NCBI GenBank assembly: GCA_036000965.1
Contig: DASYUT010000155.1
Location: 1-38,065 of the forward strand
DNA length: 38,065 nucleotides
Source: Actinomycetes bacterium
GTDB lineage: Bacteria > Actinomycetota > CALGFH01
Direction of reading: 5' to 3'
The notes beneath the pieces are model-generated. The model saw only the letters and a program-made list of their open reading frames with translations. It searched no databases and was not told the origin of the DNA. Made by a program: the position numbers and the translations under genes. Shown piece after piece: positions 26,464 through 35,060 of this stretch. The stretch's first letter is position 1. Each line of letters opens with the position of its first letter.

Positions 26464-27750
26464 TCAACGCAGGAACCCTTCGTAGTTCCGCATCAGCAGC
26501 TGGGACTCGATCTGCTTCATGGTCTCGAGCCCCACGCCCACCGTGATGAGGATGGCGGTACCGCCGAAGGGGAACTGCTGCACGTTGCCGGCGGCCAGCA
26601 CGATGAAGGGCAGGATGGCGATGGCGGCCAGGAACAGCGCTCCGGGCAGCGTGATCCGCGTCATGATGTGGTTGAGGTACTCGGCTGTCGGCTTCCCGGG
26701 CCGGATGCCGGGGATGAAGCCGCCGTACTTCTTCATGTTGTCCGCCGTGTCGACCGGGTTGAACGCGATCGAGTTGTAGAAGTAGGCGAACGCGATGATG
26801 AGCACGAAGTACCCGATGATGTAGGCCGGGTGCGTGCCCGTGCGCGTGAACTGCTCGGTGAAGCTGGTGAACCAGGGCTTGTTGACGATCGAGGCGAGCA
26901 GCGAGGGCAGGTAGAGCAGGCTGGACGCGAAGATGATCGGGATGACGCCGGCCTGGTTGACCTTGAGCGGGATGTAGGTCGACGAGCCCCCGTACATGCG
27001 CCGGCCCACCATGCGCTTGGCGTACTGGACCGGGATGCGGCGCTGGGCCTGCTCGATCCAGATCACGAACACGATGATGGCCAGGCCGAGCGCGCACATC
27101 ACCCCGAAGATGAAGCCGCCGTTGGAGCGCAGGATGTTGGCGCCCTGGCTGGGGAGCTGGGCCACGATCGCGGCGAAGATCAGGATCGACATGCCGTTGC
27201 CGATGCCGCGCTGGGTGATCAGCTCGCCGAGCCACATGATGAACGCGGTCCCGGCGGTCAGGGTCAGCACGGCCAGCGCGAAGCGCCCAGAGGTCAGCCC
27301 CGGGAAGATGTCGACGTTGGGCAGCAGGCCGCCGCGGTGGGCCAGGGTCACGATGCCGGCCGACTGCAGCAGGGCCAGGGCCACGGTCACGTACCGCGTG
27401 TACTGCTGGATCTTCTTCCGCCCGGTCTCGCCCTCCTTCTGCAGGGCCTCGAGCCGCGGGATGACCACGCCGAGCAGCTGCATGATGATCGACGAGGTGA
27501 TGTAGGGCATGATCCCGAGCGCGAAGATGGCGAACTGGGTCAGCGCGCCCCCCGAGAACAGGTTGATCAGGTTGAACGCGCCGTTGTTCTGCGCGCCGGC
27601 GCTCTCGAGGAACTTCTGGACGCTCTTGAAGTCCACGCCGGGGACGGGCAGATGGGACCCCAACCGGTAGATCGCGATGATGGCGACCGTGAAGAGGATC
27701 TTGCCCCGCAACTCGGGGATCTTGAGCGCGTTGCGAAACGCCGACAGCAT
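26464..27750 (-). CDS. secY: Protein translocase subunit SecY
   Basis: Channel subunit of the SecYEG export and membrane-insertion pore. The 428-residue product has ten hydrophobic segments; landmarks are YRLGSHLPVPGVDF, the plug region NLINLFSGGALTQFAIFALG, IMPYITSSIIMQLL, MWLGELITQRGIGNGMS, VQYAKRMVGRRMYGGSSTY, PLKVNQAGVIPIIFASS and the end ETMKQIESQLLMRNYEGFL. ATG at 27750, 28 nt after rplO. It is the usual membrane-protein gene between the spc ribosomal genes and adk. Confidence 0.98.
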   Translation of the reverse strand: MLSAFRNALKIPELRGKILFTVAIIAIYRLGSHLPVPGVDFKSVQKFLESAGAQNNGAFNLINLFSGGALTQFAIFALGIMPYITSSIIMQLLGVVIPRLEALQKEGETGRKKIQQYTRYVTVALALLQSAGIVTLAHRGGLLPNVDIFPGLTSGRFALAVLTLTAGTAFIMWLGELITQRGIGNGMSILIFAAIVAQLPSQGANILRSNGGFIFGVMCALGLAIIVFVIWIEQAQRRIPVQYAKRMVGRRMYGGSSTYIPLKVNQAGVIPIIFASSLLYLPSLLASIVNKPWFTSFTEQFTRTGTHPAYIIGYFVLIIAFAYFYNSIAFNPVDTADNMKKYGGFIPGIRPGKPTAEYLNHIMTRITLPGALFLAAIAILPFIVLAAGNVQQFPFGGTAILITVGVGLETMKQIESQLLMRNYEGFLR

Positions 27751-27778
27751 CCGGGCCTTCCTTCTTCTCTCTCTCGGC

Positions 27779-28216
27779 CTAGACGACCTCTACGGTACCG
27801 CCTGCGGCAGTGATCTTCTCGGCCGCGGTGGACGAGAAGGCGTGTGCCCGGACCTGGACGGCGACCGACAGGTCGCCGTGGCCGAGCACCTTGACCGGGG
27901 TGCCCTTGCGGGCCAGGCCCGCCTCGACCAGCGCGTCCGGGTCGACGCCGCCCCCCTTGGGGAAGGCGGCGGCGAGCCGGTCGACGTTCACCACCGACCA
28001 GTGCACCTTGTTCGGGTTGGTGAAGCCCTTGAGCTTCGGCACCCGGCGCTGGAGCGGCAGCTGCCCGCCCTCGAAGCCGGTCCGGATCCGCCCCCTCGCC
28101 TTGGAGCCCTTGGTGCCCCGGCCGGCCGTCTTGCCCTTGCCGGCGGCCTCGCCGCGGCCCTTGCGGGTGCGGTCCTTCACCGCCCCGGGCGCCGGGCGCA
28201 GGTGGTGCAGCTTCAT
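27779..28216 (-). CDS. rplO: 50S ribosomal protein L15
   Basis: Late-assembling 23S rRNA-binding protein. The 145-residue product starts [20 protein letters not shown], has the Gly/Arg-rich arm [30 protein letters not shown] and an L15/L18e domain ending [11 protein letters not shown]. The ATG at 28216 overlaps the rpmD stop as ATGA behind GGAGG. The rpmD-rplO-secY order is that of the spc operon. No oddity. Confidence 0.97.
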   Translation of the reverse strand: MKLHHLRPAPGAVKDRTRKGRGEAAGKGKTAGRGTKGSKARGRIRTGFEGGQLPLQRRVPKLKGFTNPNKVHWSVVNVDRLAAAFPKGGGVDPDALVEAGLARKGTPVKVLGHGDLSVAVQVRAHAFSSTAAEKITAAGGTVEVV

Positions 28217-28401
28217 TCCTTCACCTCCTCCACCTCGACGAGGTGGGAGACCTTGTGCAGCATGCCGCGGATCTCGGGGCGGTCCTCCTTGACGACCACG
28301 TCGTGGATGCGCCTGAGGCCGAGGCCCCGGATCGTGTCACGCTGCGGCTTGGGCCGGCCGATCACGGAACGGACCTGGGTGACCTTGAGCCGGGCGCTCA
28401 T
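28213..28401 (-). CDS. rpmD: 50S ribosomal protein L30
   Basis: Small large-subunit protein, 62 residues, with [20 protein letters not shown] and [20 protein letters not shown], then [14 protein letters not shown]: all L30 hallmarks. The ATG at 28401 overlaps the rpsE stop as ATGA, and its own stop overlaps rplO, so the three genes are translationally coupled. Length is normal. Confidence 0.97.
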   Translation of the reverse strand: MSARLKVTQVRSVIGRPKPQRDTIRGLGLRRIHDVVVKEDRPEIRGMLHKVSHLVEVEEVKE

Positions 28402-29033
28402 GCCGACGCCTCCTTGGGCGGCGTCTTGACCGCAGCTGCGGCCTTCATCCGGGCCACGGTGGTGGGAGACATCTCGGCCAGCTCGAGCCCGCGCCGCTGG
28501 GCCAGCTCCTCGGGCCGCTTCAGCGACTTGAGCCCGGCCACGGTCGCGTGGACGATGTTGATCGGGTTGGACGAGCCGAGCGACTTGGACAGCACGTCGG
28601 CCACGCCAGCCGCCTCGAGCACCGCGCGCACCGGCCCGCCGGCGATGACGCCGGTACCGGGGGATGCGGGCTTGAGCAGGACGCGGCCGGCGCCGTCCTC
28701 ACCGAGCACCTCGTGCGGGATGGTGGTGCCGATCATCGGGACGGCGAAGAAGTTCTTCTTGGCCACCTCGACGCCCTTCTGGATGGCAGAGGGGACCTCG
28801 CGGGCCTTGCCATAGCCGACGCCGACCTTGCCGTTGCCGTCGCCGACCACGACCAGGGCGGTGAAGGAGAACCGGCGTCCACCCTTGACCACCTTGGCGA
28901 CGCGGTTGATGGCGACCACGCGCTCTTCGAACTGCGACTTCGGGGAGTCGTCCCGGCCAGGGCCACCGCGGTCGTCACGGGGCGGCCGGTTGCCCTGTCC
29001 ACCGGGACCCCGGCGAGCGGGGGCTGCTGCCAT
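28398..29033 (-). CDS. rpsE: 30S ribosomal protein S5
   Basis: Small-subunit body protein that affects decoding accuracy. The 211-residue product has a Pro/Arg/Gly-rich N terminus (1-30), [58 protein letters not shown], then [20 protein letters not shown] and [19 protein letters not shown], ending in an Ala/Lys-rich tail about 25 residues past the core. ATG at 29033 follows AAGGAGGAAT. It is separated from rplR by a 169-nt gap filled with three REP-like repeats, unusual inside the spc operon. Confidence 0.97.
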   Translation of the reverse strand: MAAAPARRGPGGQGNRPPRDDRGGPGRDDSPKSQFEERVVAINRVAKVVKGGRRFSFTALVVVGDGNGKVGVGYGKAREVPSAIQKGVEVAKKNFFAVPMIGTTIPHEVLGEDGAGRVLLKPASPGTGVIAGGPVRAVLEAAGVADVLSKSLGSSNPINIVHATVAGLKSLKRPEELAQRRGLELAEMSPTTVARMKAAAAVKTPPKEASA

Positions 29034-29051
29034 GTTGCGATTCCTCCTTTA

Positions 29052-29191
29052 TCGGTCCGGGGCTACCGCCTTCGGCTACTTGAGCCCCGAACCCCCTTTG
29101 TCGGTCCGGGGCTACCACCTTCGGCTACTTGAGCCCCGAACCCCCTTTGTCGGTCCGGGGCTACCGCTTCGCTGCGCCAGGCCCCCAGACC
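29052..29191. repeat. Three tandem REP-like hairpin units between rplR and rpsE
   Basis: Two nearly identical 49-bp units (29052-29100 and 29101-29149, one difference seen) are followed by a shorter, diverged third (29150-29191). Each can pair GGTCCGGGGCT with AGCCCCGAACC, with an inner GCC-TTC-GGC stem. The third carries CTACCGCTTCGCTGC, shared with the hairpin between rpoA and rplQ. Confidence 0.92.
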
Positions 29192-29202
29192 CTGATGTCT
29201 GT

Positions 29203-29556
29203 TCAGAAGTCCAGGCCGCCCTCGCGGGCCGCCTCGGCCAGCGCCTGGACGCGGCCGTGGTACTGGTAGCCGCCGCGGTCGAACACGACCGAGCTGATCC
29301 CGGCCACCTTGGCCTGGCTGGCCAGCTCGCTGCCGACCCGCTTGGCGGCGGCCTTCTTGTCGCCGTCGCCCGGGAGCGTCACCGACCCGGCGGCGGCCAG
29401 CGTCCGCCCGGCCGAGTCGTCGATGAGCTGTGCGTAGATGTGCTTGCTGGAGCGGAAGACGGCCAGGCGCGGCCGCTCGGCCGTGCCGACCACCCGCCGC
29501 CGAACCCTGGCGTGGCGCCGGATCCGACCTTGCCGCTTGGCGCGCGCTGCATCCAT
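29203..29556 (-). CDS. rplR: 50S ribosomal protein L18
   Basis: Binds 5S rRNA and joins it to the large subunit. The 117-residue product has [63 protein letters not shown] and [20 protein letters not shown], ending [11 protein letters not shown] at 29556; the likely Shine-Dalgarno AAGAAGGG lies about ten bases before it and is part of a 16-bp direct repeat. It follows rplF across a 97-nt gap. Confidence 0.97.
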   Translation of the reverse strand: MDAARAKRQGRIRRHARVRRRVVGTAERPRLAVFRSSKHIYAQLIDDSAGRTLAAAGSVTLPGDGDKKAAAKRVGSELASQAKVAGISSVVFDRGGYQYHGRVQALAEAAREGGLDF

Positions 29557-29564
29557 CTTGTCAA

Positions 29565-29602
29565 AACCCTTCTTGGTGTCCCGCGTAACCCTTCTTGGTG
29601 TC
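29565..29602. repeat. 16-bp direct repeat that doubles the rplR ribosome binding site
   Basis: AACCCTTCTTGGTGTC occurs at 29565-29580 and 29587-29602, six bases apart. On the minus strand each copy contains AAGAAGGG; only the nearer one is placed to serve the rplR start. Just beyond, at the end of rplF, the stop region ACCGCCAAATAG is echoed by GCCGCCAACTAG. Confidence 0.85.
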
Positions 29603-29653
29603 TTACGGACGATCTCTTCGATTCCGTCAACGAGAACGGCGCTAGTTGGCGGC

Positions 29654-30190
29654 CTATTTGGCGGTCTTGCCGGCCTTGCGGCGGACCACCTCGCCCGCGT
29701 ACCGGACGCCCTTGCCCTTGTACGGGTCGGGACGACGCAGGCTGCGGATCTCGGCGGCCACCTGGCCGACCTTCTGCTTGTCGATCCCCCTTACCGAGAA
29801 CCGGGTCGGCGTCTCCACCGTGAAGCTGATCCCCTCGGGGGCCTTCACCGGGACCGGGTGGGAGTAGCCCAGGTTGAACATCAGGTCGTTGCCCTGGGCC
29901 TGCACACGGTAGCCGACGCCCTGGATCTCCAGCCGCTTCTCGAAGCCCTTGGTCACGCCCTCGACCATGTTGGCCACCAGCGAGCGGGCCAGCCCGTGGA
30001 GGGCGCGGCTCTCGCGCTCGTCGTCGGGCCGGACCACCCGGAGCTGGCCGTCGTCCTGCTCGATGGTGATCCTCGTGGGGATGGCCTGGGTGAGCGTGCC
30101 CATGGGCCCGGTCACCACGGCGGTGCCGCCCTCGACCCGAACCTCGACCCCAGAGGGGAGCTGGATGGGGAGGTTGCCGATGCGAGACAT
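29654..30190 (-). CDS. rplF: 50S ribosomal protein L6
   Basis: Large-subunit protein near the factor-binding centre. The 178-residue product has [69 protein letters not shown] and the C-terminal [23 protein letters not shown] at 30190, nine bases after the rpsH stop, behind AAGGGGG. Its 3' end is followed by an imperfect copy of the last four codons including the stop. Confidence 0.97.
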   Translation of the reverse strand: MSRIGNLPIQLPSGVEVRVEGGTAVVTGPMGTLTQAIPTRITIEQDDGQLRVVRPDDERESRALHGLARSLVANMVEGVTKGFEKRLEIQGVGYRVQAQGNDLMFNLGYSHPVPVKAPEGISFTVETPTRFSVRGIDKQKVGQVAAEIRSLRRPDPYKGKGVRYAGEVVRRKAGKTAK

Positions 30191-30199
30191 GTGGCCCCC

Positions 30200-30598
30200 T
30201 TACCAGACGTAGGCCAGGACCTCGCCACCGATGCCGGCCTTGTGGGCGTGGCGGTCGGTCACGAGTCCCTGGGAGGTCGAGATGATGGCGATGCCCAGGC
30301 CGCCGAGGACCCGGGGCAGCGCCTCCTTCTTGGCGTACACGCGCAGGCCGGGCTTGGAGATCCGGCGCACGCCGCTGATGGTCCGCTCGCGGTTCGGGCC
30401 GTACTTGAGCTCGACCTTGAGCATCTGGCCGACCTCTGCCTTCTCGACCGCGTAGTCCTTGATGTAGCCCTCCTGCTTCAGGACCTTGGCGATCTCCACC
30501 TTGATCCTGGAGCTGGGCATGGAGATGTCGTCGTGGTACGCCGCGTTGCCGTTGCGGAGGCGGGTCAGCATGTCGGCGATCGGATCGGTCATCGTCAT
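30200..30598 (-). CDS. rpsH: 30S ribosomal protein S8
   Basis: Central-domain 16S rRNA binder; in E. coli it also represses the spc operon, which is not shown here. The 132-residue product has [80 protein letters not shown] and [23 protein letters not shown] at 30598 follows GGAGG; a second ATG two codons on is possible. It lies 12 nt after rpsN. Confidence 0.97.
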   Translation of the reverse strand: MTMTDPIADMLTRLRNGNAAYHDDISMPSSRIKVEIAKVLKQEGYIKDYAVEKAEVGQMLKVELKYGPNRERTISGVRRISKPGLRVYAKKEALPRVLGGLGIAIISTSQGLVTDRHAHKAGIGGEVLAYVW

Positions 30599-30610
30599 GT
30601 CGGTCGCCTC

Positions 30611-30796
30611 CTACCAGCTCGACTTGGTGATGCCGGGCAGCTCACCCGCGTGCGCCAGCTGGCGCACGCAGATCCGGCACAGGCCGAACTTGCGGTACAC
30701 GGCCCGGGGCCGTCCGCAACGCTGGCAGCGCGAGTAGGCGCGCACCTTGAACTTGGGGGTGCGCTTGGCCTTCGCGATCAGTGACTTCTTTGCCAT
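30611..30796 (-). CDS. rpsN: 30S ribosomal protein S14, type Z (zinc-binding)
   Basis: 61-residue short form with two CxxC pairs: [24 protein letters not shown] written in two parts as CQRC (24-27) and CRIC (40-43). The end is [15 protein letters not shown]. This zinc form is the usual spc-operon S14 in actinobacteria, often beside a zinc-free copy elsewhere that cannot be judged here. ATG at 30796 follows AGGAGGTAG. It lies 84 nt after rplE. Confidence 0.96.
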   Translation of the reverse strand: MAKKSLIAKAKRTPKFKVRAYSRCQRCGRPRAVYRKFGLCRICVRQLAHAGELPGITKSSW

Positions 30797-30880
30797 CGGT
30801 TGGTGCTACCTCCTAGCCCCGCCGGTTCGCGGCGTGGTGCCGCGCCTGTCGAGAGCCGTTGCTCGCTGTCGCCGGGCCGC

Positions 30881-31456
30881 CTAGCTCGCCCGGAACGGGA
30901 ACCCGAGCGCTCGCAGCAGCGCTCGGCCCTGCTCGTCGGTGTCCGCGGTGGTCACCAGGGTGATGTCCATCCCGCGGATCTTCTCGACCTTGTCGTAGTC
31001 GATCTCCGGGAAGACCAGCTGCTCGGTCAGCCCGAAGGTGAAGTTGCCGTGCCCGTCGAAGCCCTTGGGCGCCAGCCCGCGGAAGTCGCGGATGCGGGGC
31101 AGCGCGATGGACAGCAGCCGGTCCAGGAACTCCCACATGCGGTCGCCCCGCAGGGTGACCTTGGCGCCGATCGACTGACCCTCGCGGATCTTGAAGCCGG
31201 CGATCGACTTCTTCGCCTTGGTCACCAGCGGCTTCTGGCCGGTGATCTGGGTCAGGTCGCGGACGGCACCCTCCAGCAGGCGGGCCTCCTTGACCGCCTC
31301 GCCCACGCCCATGTTCACCACGACCTTGACCGGTCGGGGCACCTGCATGACGTTGGCCAGCCCGAGCTCGTCCTTGAGCGGGCCCCGGAGCTCGTCGTTG
31401 TAGCGGACCTTGAGCCGGGGCGCCGGCACCTCGGTCGCGGTCTGGGTCTGGGTCAT
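30881..31456 (-). CDS. rplE: 50S ribosomal protein L5
   Basis: Binds 5S rRNA and contacts P-site tRNA and S13. The 191-residue product has [80 protein letters not shown] and [20 protein letters not shown]. The ATG at 31456 is chosen over a longer frame because it gives the usual N terminus after a short Thr/Gln-rich leader. It follows rplX by 25 nt. Confidence 0.97.
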   Translation of the reverse strand: MTQTQTATEVPAPRLKVRYNDELRGPLKDELGLANVMQVPRPVKVVVNMGVGEAVKEARLLEGAVRDLTQITGQKPLVTKAKKSIAGFKIREGQSIGAKVTLRGDRMWEFLDRLLSIALPRIRDFRGLAPKGFDGHGNFTFGLTEQLVFPEIDYDKVEKIRGMDITLVTTADTDEQGRALLRALGFPFRAS

Positions 31457-31481
31457 CTTGGGTTCCGTCCTCGTCCTGCGC

Positions 31482-31796
31482 TCAGAGCTTCGCGCCGGTC
31501 CTGGCGCACACTCGGATCTTGTTGCCGTCGTCCATCCGGTAGGCGACACGGGTCGGCTTGCCGTCGTCGGGCGAGACGATCTGGACGTTCGACGCGTCGA
31601 TCCAGGCTTCCTTCTCGGTGATCCCGCCGGTCTGGCCGCCGCGCTGCGTCGGCCGGATCTTCTCGTGCCGCTTCACACGGTTGACGCCCTCGACCAGCAC
31701 CCGGTTCTTGGCCGGGTCGACCTTGATCACGCGGCCGGTGGCCCCGATGTCCTTGCCGGCCATGACGATCACGCGGTCGTCCTTGCGGATCTTCAC
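31482..31796 (-). CDS. rplX: 50S ribosomal protein L24
   Basis: Assembly-initiating large-subunit protein with a KOW motif. The 104-residue product has [20 protein letters not shown] (2-21), [40 protein letters not shown] and ends [11 protein letters not shown]. The start is GTG at 31796, seven bases after GGAGGC, which belongs to a dispersed element shared with the tsaD upstream region. The gap to rplN is 118 nt, long for this operon. Confidence 0.97.
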   Translation of the reverse strand: MKIRKDDRVIVMAGKDIGATGRVIKVDPAKNRVLVEGVNRVKRHEKIRPTQRGGQTGGITEKEAWIDASNVQIVSPDDGKPTRVAYRMDDGNKIRVCARTGAKL

Positions 31797-31803
31797 GGCG
31801 AGA

Positions 31804-31883
31804 GCCTCCCTTCCAAACGTCTGCCCGGCCGGCGCCTCGCCGGAACGGGCGTCGCCGCAGCCTGGAGGCCATGGGAGCCCGGC
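31804..31883 (-). repeat. Dispersed intergenic element, copy B (before rplX)
   Basis: Ungapped match of 63 of 80 bases to 2643-2722 before tsaD. It again ends in GGAGGC seven bases before the start codon. Next to it, 31877-31894 (GCCCGGCGCCGGCCGGGC) is a near-perfect palindrome. The remaining part of the gap up to the rplN stop at 31915 has no other feature. Confidence 0.8.
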
Positions 31884-31914
31884 GCCGGCCGGGCATGCCT
31901 TGCCGCTGTCGCCA

Positions 31915-32283
31915 CTAAAGCACCTCCGGGGCCAGGCTGATGATCTTCATGAAGCGCTTGTCGCGCAGCTCCCGCCCGACCGGGCCGAAGATGCGCGTGC
32001 CGCGCGGGTTCTGCTGCTCGTTGATGATGACGGCGGCGTTCTCGTCGAACCGGATGTAGGAGCCGTCAGGGCGCCGCTTCTGCTTCTTGACGCGGACGAC
32101 GACCGCCTTGACGACCTCGCCCTCCTTCACCGCGCCACCCGGGATCGCGTCCTTCACCGTCGCGACGATGATGTCGCCGATGGAGGCGTACCGCCGGCCG
32201 GAGCCGCCGAGCACGCGGATGCAGAGGATCTCCTTCGCGCCCGTGTTGTCGGCGACCTTGAGCCGCGACTCCTGCTGAATCAT
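31915..32283 (-). CDS. rplN: 50S ribosomal protein L14
   Basis: Large-subunit interface protein that forms bridges to 16S rRNA. The 122-residue product has [60 protein letters not shown] and [20 protein letters not shown], and ends SLAPEVL. ATG at 32283; the upstream sequence has only a weak AGAGG site. It follows rpsQ across a 65-nt gap containing a perfect hairpin, and is followed by rplX. Confidence 0.98.
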   Translation of the reverse strand: MIQQESRLKVADNTGAKEILCIRVLGGSGRRYASIGDIIVATVKDAIPGGAVKEGEVVKAVVVRVKKQKRRPDGSYIRFDENAAVIINEQQNPRGTRIFGPVGRELRDKRFMKIISLAPEVL

Positions 32284-32327
32284 TCTGGCCTCTTATTCAT
32301 CTGAGTTACGCATCGTGGTGCCCGCTT

Positions 32328-32356
32328 CCAAGTGAGTCGCGCAGCGACTCACTTGG
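32328..32356 (-). other. Perfect 13-bp hairpin at the rpsQ stop codon
   Basis: CCAAGTGAGTCGC (32328-32340) and GCGACTCACTTGG (32344-32356) pair fully around a three-base loop. The right arm includes the last Lys codon and TGA of rpsQ, so the left arm is an inverted copy of that gene end. In the S10/spc mRNA it would form right after translation stops and before rplN. An attenuator, RNase barrier or folding chance are all possible. Confidence 0.7.
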
Positions 32357-32633
32357 CCTTCTGGATGATTTCCACGACCCGCCAGCGCTTGGAGGCCGAC
32401 AGGGGGCGGGTCTCGGCCAGCCGGACGGTGTCACCCACGCCGGCCTCGTTCTGCTCGTCGTGCGCCTTCAGCCGGGAAGTGCGCCGGATGGTCTTGTGGT
32501 AGAGCCGGTGCTGGCGGACGTCCTCGACCTGGACGACCACCGTCTTGTCCATCCTGTCGGAGACGACGATCCCGACGCGGACCTTGCGGTCGCCCCGGGC
32601 TCGGCCGTCCTGCTCCGGCGTGCTCGCTGTCAT
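32349..32633 (-). CDS. rpsQ: 30S ribosomal protein S17
   Basis: Primary 16S rRNA-binding OB-fold protein. The 94-residue product has [20 protein letters not shown] (16-35), [40 protein letters not shown] and ends [12 protein letters not shown] at 32633, six bases after the rpmC stop. rplP-rpmC-rpsQ is the end of the S10 operon. The stop codon is inside a perfect hairpin. Confidence 0.97.
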   Translation of the reverse strand: MTASTPEQDGRARGDRKVRVGIVVSDRMDKTVVVQVEDVRQHRLYHKTIRRTSRLKAHDEQNEAGVGDTVRLAETRPLSASKRWRVVEIIQKAK

Positions 32634-32639
32634 GTGTGG

Positions 32640-32918
32640 CTATCCCTTCCTCTGCCGGCGTCCGAAGCGCCGTCCGGACGGGCGGCGGCGCTCGGGCGCA
32701 ACCGCCACCGGCACGGCTTCGCCGGCCAGCTCGCGCTGGCGGATGACCGTGAAGATCCGCGCGATGTCCTTGCGGACCTCCCGGAGCCGGTGCGGGTCGT
32801 CGAGCTGCCCGGTGACGTTCTGGAAGCGCAGGTTGAACAGCTCTTCCCTCGCCTCGGCGAGCTTGGCCGCCAGCTCCTCGGCGTCCAGGTCGGCCAGTTC
32901 GGTTGCCTTCATGGTCAT
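32640..32918 (-). CDS. rpmC: 50S ribosomal protein L29 with basic C-terminal extension
   Basis: Lies at the peptide exit and helps bind trigger factor and SRP. The 92-residue product has the L29 core [40 protein letters not shown] and [20 protein letters not shown] (to about residue 67), then an added tail [20 protein letters not shown]. The usual length is 65-75. ATG at 32918 overlaps the rplP stop as TGATG; an ATG two codons on is possible. Coupled to rplP and rpsQ. Confidence 0.95.
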   Translation of the reverse strand: MTMKATELADLDAEELAAKLAEAREELFNLRFQNVTGQLDDPHRLREVRKDIARIFTVIRQRELAGEAVPVAVAPERRRPSGRRFGRRQRKG

Positions 32919-33340
32919 CACGACTCCGCCATGTCCGTGCGCTTCACGAACTTGCACTTCATGGGCAGCTTGTGGGCGGCCAGGCGCATCGCCTCCTGGG
33001 CGGTCGCCTCGGGCACGCCGGCGAGCTCGAACATCACCCGGCCCGGCTTGACCACCGCGACCCACCACTCGGGCGAGCCCTTGCCCGAGCCCATGCGGGT
33101 CTCGGCCGGCTTCTTGGTCACCGGCTTGTCGGGGTAGATGTTGATCCACACCTTCCCGCCACGACGGATGTACCGGGTCATGGCGATACGGGCCGCCTCG
33201 ATCTGCCGGTTGGTCACCCAGGAGGGCTCGAGGGCCTGCAGGCCGTAGTCCCCGAAGGCGACCGAGGTGCCACCGCTCGCGAGCCCGCGGCGGTGGCCGC
33301 GGTGCTGCTTGCGGTGCTTGACACGCTTCGGTGTGAGCAT
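32918..33340 (-). CDS. rplP: 50S ribosomal protein L16
   Basis: Late-assembling protein near the A-site tRNA. The 140-residue product has [80 protein letters not shown] and [23 protein letters not shown] at 33340, seven bases after the rpsC stop; the frame extends upstream as a shadow of rpsC. Length and motifs are normal. Confidence 0.98.
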   Translation of the reverse strand: MLTPKRVKHRKQHRGHRRGLASGGTSVAFGDYGLQALEPSWVTNRQIEAARIAMTRYIRRGGKVWINIYPDKPVTKKPAETRMGSGKGSPEWWVAVVKPGRVMFELAGVPEATAQEAMRLAAHKLPMKCKFVKRTDMAES

Positions 33341-33347
33341 CTGTTCC

Positions 33348-34385
33348 TTACTCCTTCGCCTGCTCGGAAACCGGACCAGGGGCCTCGCTGGCGGTACCGG
33401 TGTCGGCGGAGGCGGTGGCTGGAGCGGGCGGCTCGGCGCCGCCGCCGGCCGGCTTGGCGGGTGCGGCGCCGCCGGCCGGCTTGGCGGGTGCGGCGCCGCC
33501 GCCCGGCTTGGCCGCAGCCCCGCCAGCCGGCTTGGCCGCAGCCCCGCCAGCCGGCTTGGCCGCCTGCTGCGGCCGCTGGCGCTGCTGCGAGCGGGCACCG
33601 GCACCGCCGCCCTCGGGCCTGGCGCCCTGGCCGCCCGGGGCGCCCCCGCCGCCGTTGGCGGCCCCGCCGCGGCCACGGCCGCGGGGACGGTCGTCCCGTC
33701 CGCCGCCGGCCGACGCCCGGGCCCGTGCCCGGGCACGGTCGGCCTCCTGCTCCTCGCGCGAGGGCAGGACGTCGCCGCGGTAGATCCAAACCTTCACGCC
33801 GATCTGGCCGAACGTGGTGCGGCCCTCGGCCAGGCCGTAGTCGATGTCGGCCCTGAGGGTGTGCAGGGGCACGCGGCCCTCGCGGTACCACTCGGTGCGG
33901 GCCATCTCGGCGCCGCCCAGGCGGCCCGAGCACTGCACCCGGATGCCCTTGGCGCCGCCCTTCATGGCCGAGTTGACCGCCCGGCGCATGGCCCGGCGGA
34001 ACGAGACCCGGCTCGCGAGCTGTTCGGCCACGCCCTGCGCGACCAGGTGGGCGTCGGTCTCGGCGCTCTTGACCTCGAGGATGTTCAGGGTGACCTGCTT
34101 GCCGGTGATCTTGTCGAGGTCGGCCCGGATCTTGTCGGCCTCGGCGCCCCGGCGGCCGATCACCACCCCCGGCCTGGCGGTGTGGATGTCGACCCGCACC
34201 CGGTCGCGGGTGCGCTCGATGTCGACCCGGGAGATGCCGGCGTGGCTCAGCCCCCGCTTGAGGTAGCGGCGGATCTCGATGTCCTCGTGGAGGTACTTCT
34301 GGTAGTCCTTGTCGCTGTACCAGCGCGACTTCCAGTCGGTGGTGATGCCCAGCCGGAAGCCGTACGGGTTGACCTTCTGTCCCAT
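33348..34385 (-). CDS. rpsC: 30S ribosomal protein S3 with long low-complexity tail
   Basis: Head protein with a KH domain at the mRNA entry. Residues 1-207 are a normal S3: [20 protein letters not shown], the KH motif [40 protein letters not shown] and [14 protein letters not shown]. Residues 208-345 are extra: Arg-rich ([20 protein letters not shown]), then Gly-rich, then five AKPAGGAA-type repeats encoded by 24-27-bp DNA repeats (about 33445-33560), ending acidic. Actinobacterial S3 often has a tail, but about 137 residues is long. The ATG overlaps the rplV TAA as TAATG. Confidence 0.97.
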   Translation of the reverse strand: MGQKVNPYGFRLGITTDWKSRWYSDKDYQKYLHEDIEIRRYLKRGLSHAGISRVDIERTRDRVRVDIHTARPGVVIGRRGAEADKIRADLDKITGKQVTLNILEVKSAETDAHLVAQGVAEQLASRVSFRRAMRRAVNSAMKGGAKGIRVQCSGRLGGAEMARTEWYREGRVPLHTLRADIDYGLAEGRTTFGQIGVKVWIYRGDVLPSREEQEADRARARARASAGGGRDDRPRGRGRGGAANGGGGAPGGQGARPEGGGAGARSQQRQRPQQAAKPAGGAAAKPAGGAAAKPGGGAAPAKPAGGAAPAKPAGGGAEPPAPATASADTGTASEAPGPVSEQAKE

Positions 34386-34726
34386 TACGAGGCCTCCCTG
34401 GAGTCGACGATGACCGTGATGTGGCTGGTGCGCTTCCGCACCCGGTAGGCGCGGCCGAGCGCCCGGGGCCGGAAGCGCTTCAGGGTCGGGCCTTCGTCCA
34501 CGAACGCCCTGGACACGAACAGCGTGTCGGCGGCGAGCTGGTGGTTGTGCTCGGCGTTGGCGATCGCCGAGTCGAGCACCTTCTTGACCGGCAGGGCGGC
34601 CGCCCGCGGGGTGAACTGCAGGATCCGCCGTGCCTCCTCGACGTGCTGGCCGCGGATGAGGTCCACGACCCGGCGCGCCTTGAACGGCGTCACCCGGACG
34701 AACCGGGCCTGGGCCTTGACTTCCAT
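34385..34726 (-). CDS. rplV: 50S ribosomal protein L22
   Basis: Lines the peptide exit tunnel; its loop is a macrolide contact. The 113-residue product has [60 protein letters not shown] and the tunnel loop plus end [32 protein letters not shown] at 34726 follows GAGAGGGAAA. It lies 24 nt after rpsS. No oddity. Confidence 0.98.
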   Translation of the reverse strand: MEVKAQARFVRVTPFKARRVVDLIRGQHVEEARRILQFTPRAAALPVKKVLDSAIANAEHNHQLAADTLFVSRAFVDEGPTLKRFRPRALGRAYRVRKRTSHITVIVDSREAS

Positions 34727-34750
34727 GGTCTTGGTTTCCCTCTCCTCTTC

Positions 34751-35032
34751 CTACCGGACCCCGGTCGCCCGCTCCTGGGAGCGGTGGACGCGGAAGGTCC
34801 GGGTCGGCGCGAACTCGCCGAGCTTGTGGCCGACCATCGACTCCGAGACGTAGATGGGCACGTGCTTGCGCCCGTCGTGCACGGCGATGGTGTGCCCGAC
34901 CATGTCGGGGATGATGGTCGAGCGCCTCGACCAGGTCTTGATGACCCGCTTGTCGCGCTTGCGGTTCAGCTCGTCCACCTTGGCGAGCAGGTGGTCGTCG
35001 ACGAACGGGCCTTTTTTCAGCGATCTGGCCAT
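34751..35032 (-). CDS. rpsS: 30S ribosomal protein S19
   Basis: Head protein that works with S13 at the A site. The 93-residue product has [60 protein letters not shown] and [23 protein letters not shown] at 35032 is fixed by the conserved N terminus; the frame extends upstream as an antiphase shadow of rplB. 28 nt after rplB. Normal. Confidence 0.98.
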   Translation of the reverse strand: MARSLKKGPFVDDHLLAKVDELNRKRDKRVIKTWSRRSTIIPDMVGHTIAVHDGRKHVPIYVSESMVGHKLGEFAPTRTFRVHRSQERATGVR

Positions 35033-35060
35033 GTCAGAACTCCCGTAGTCCTCGTTCCAT

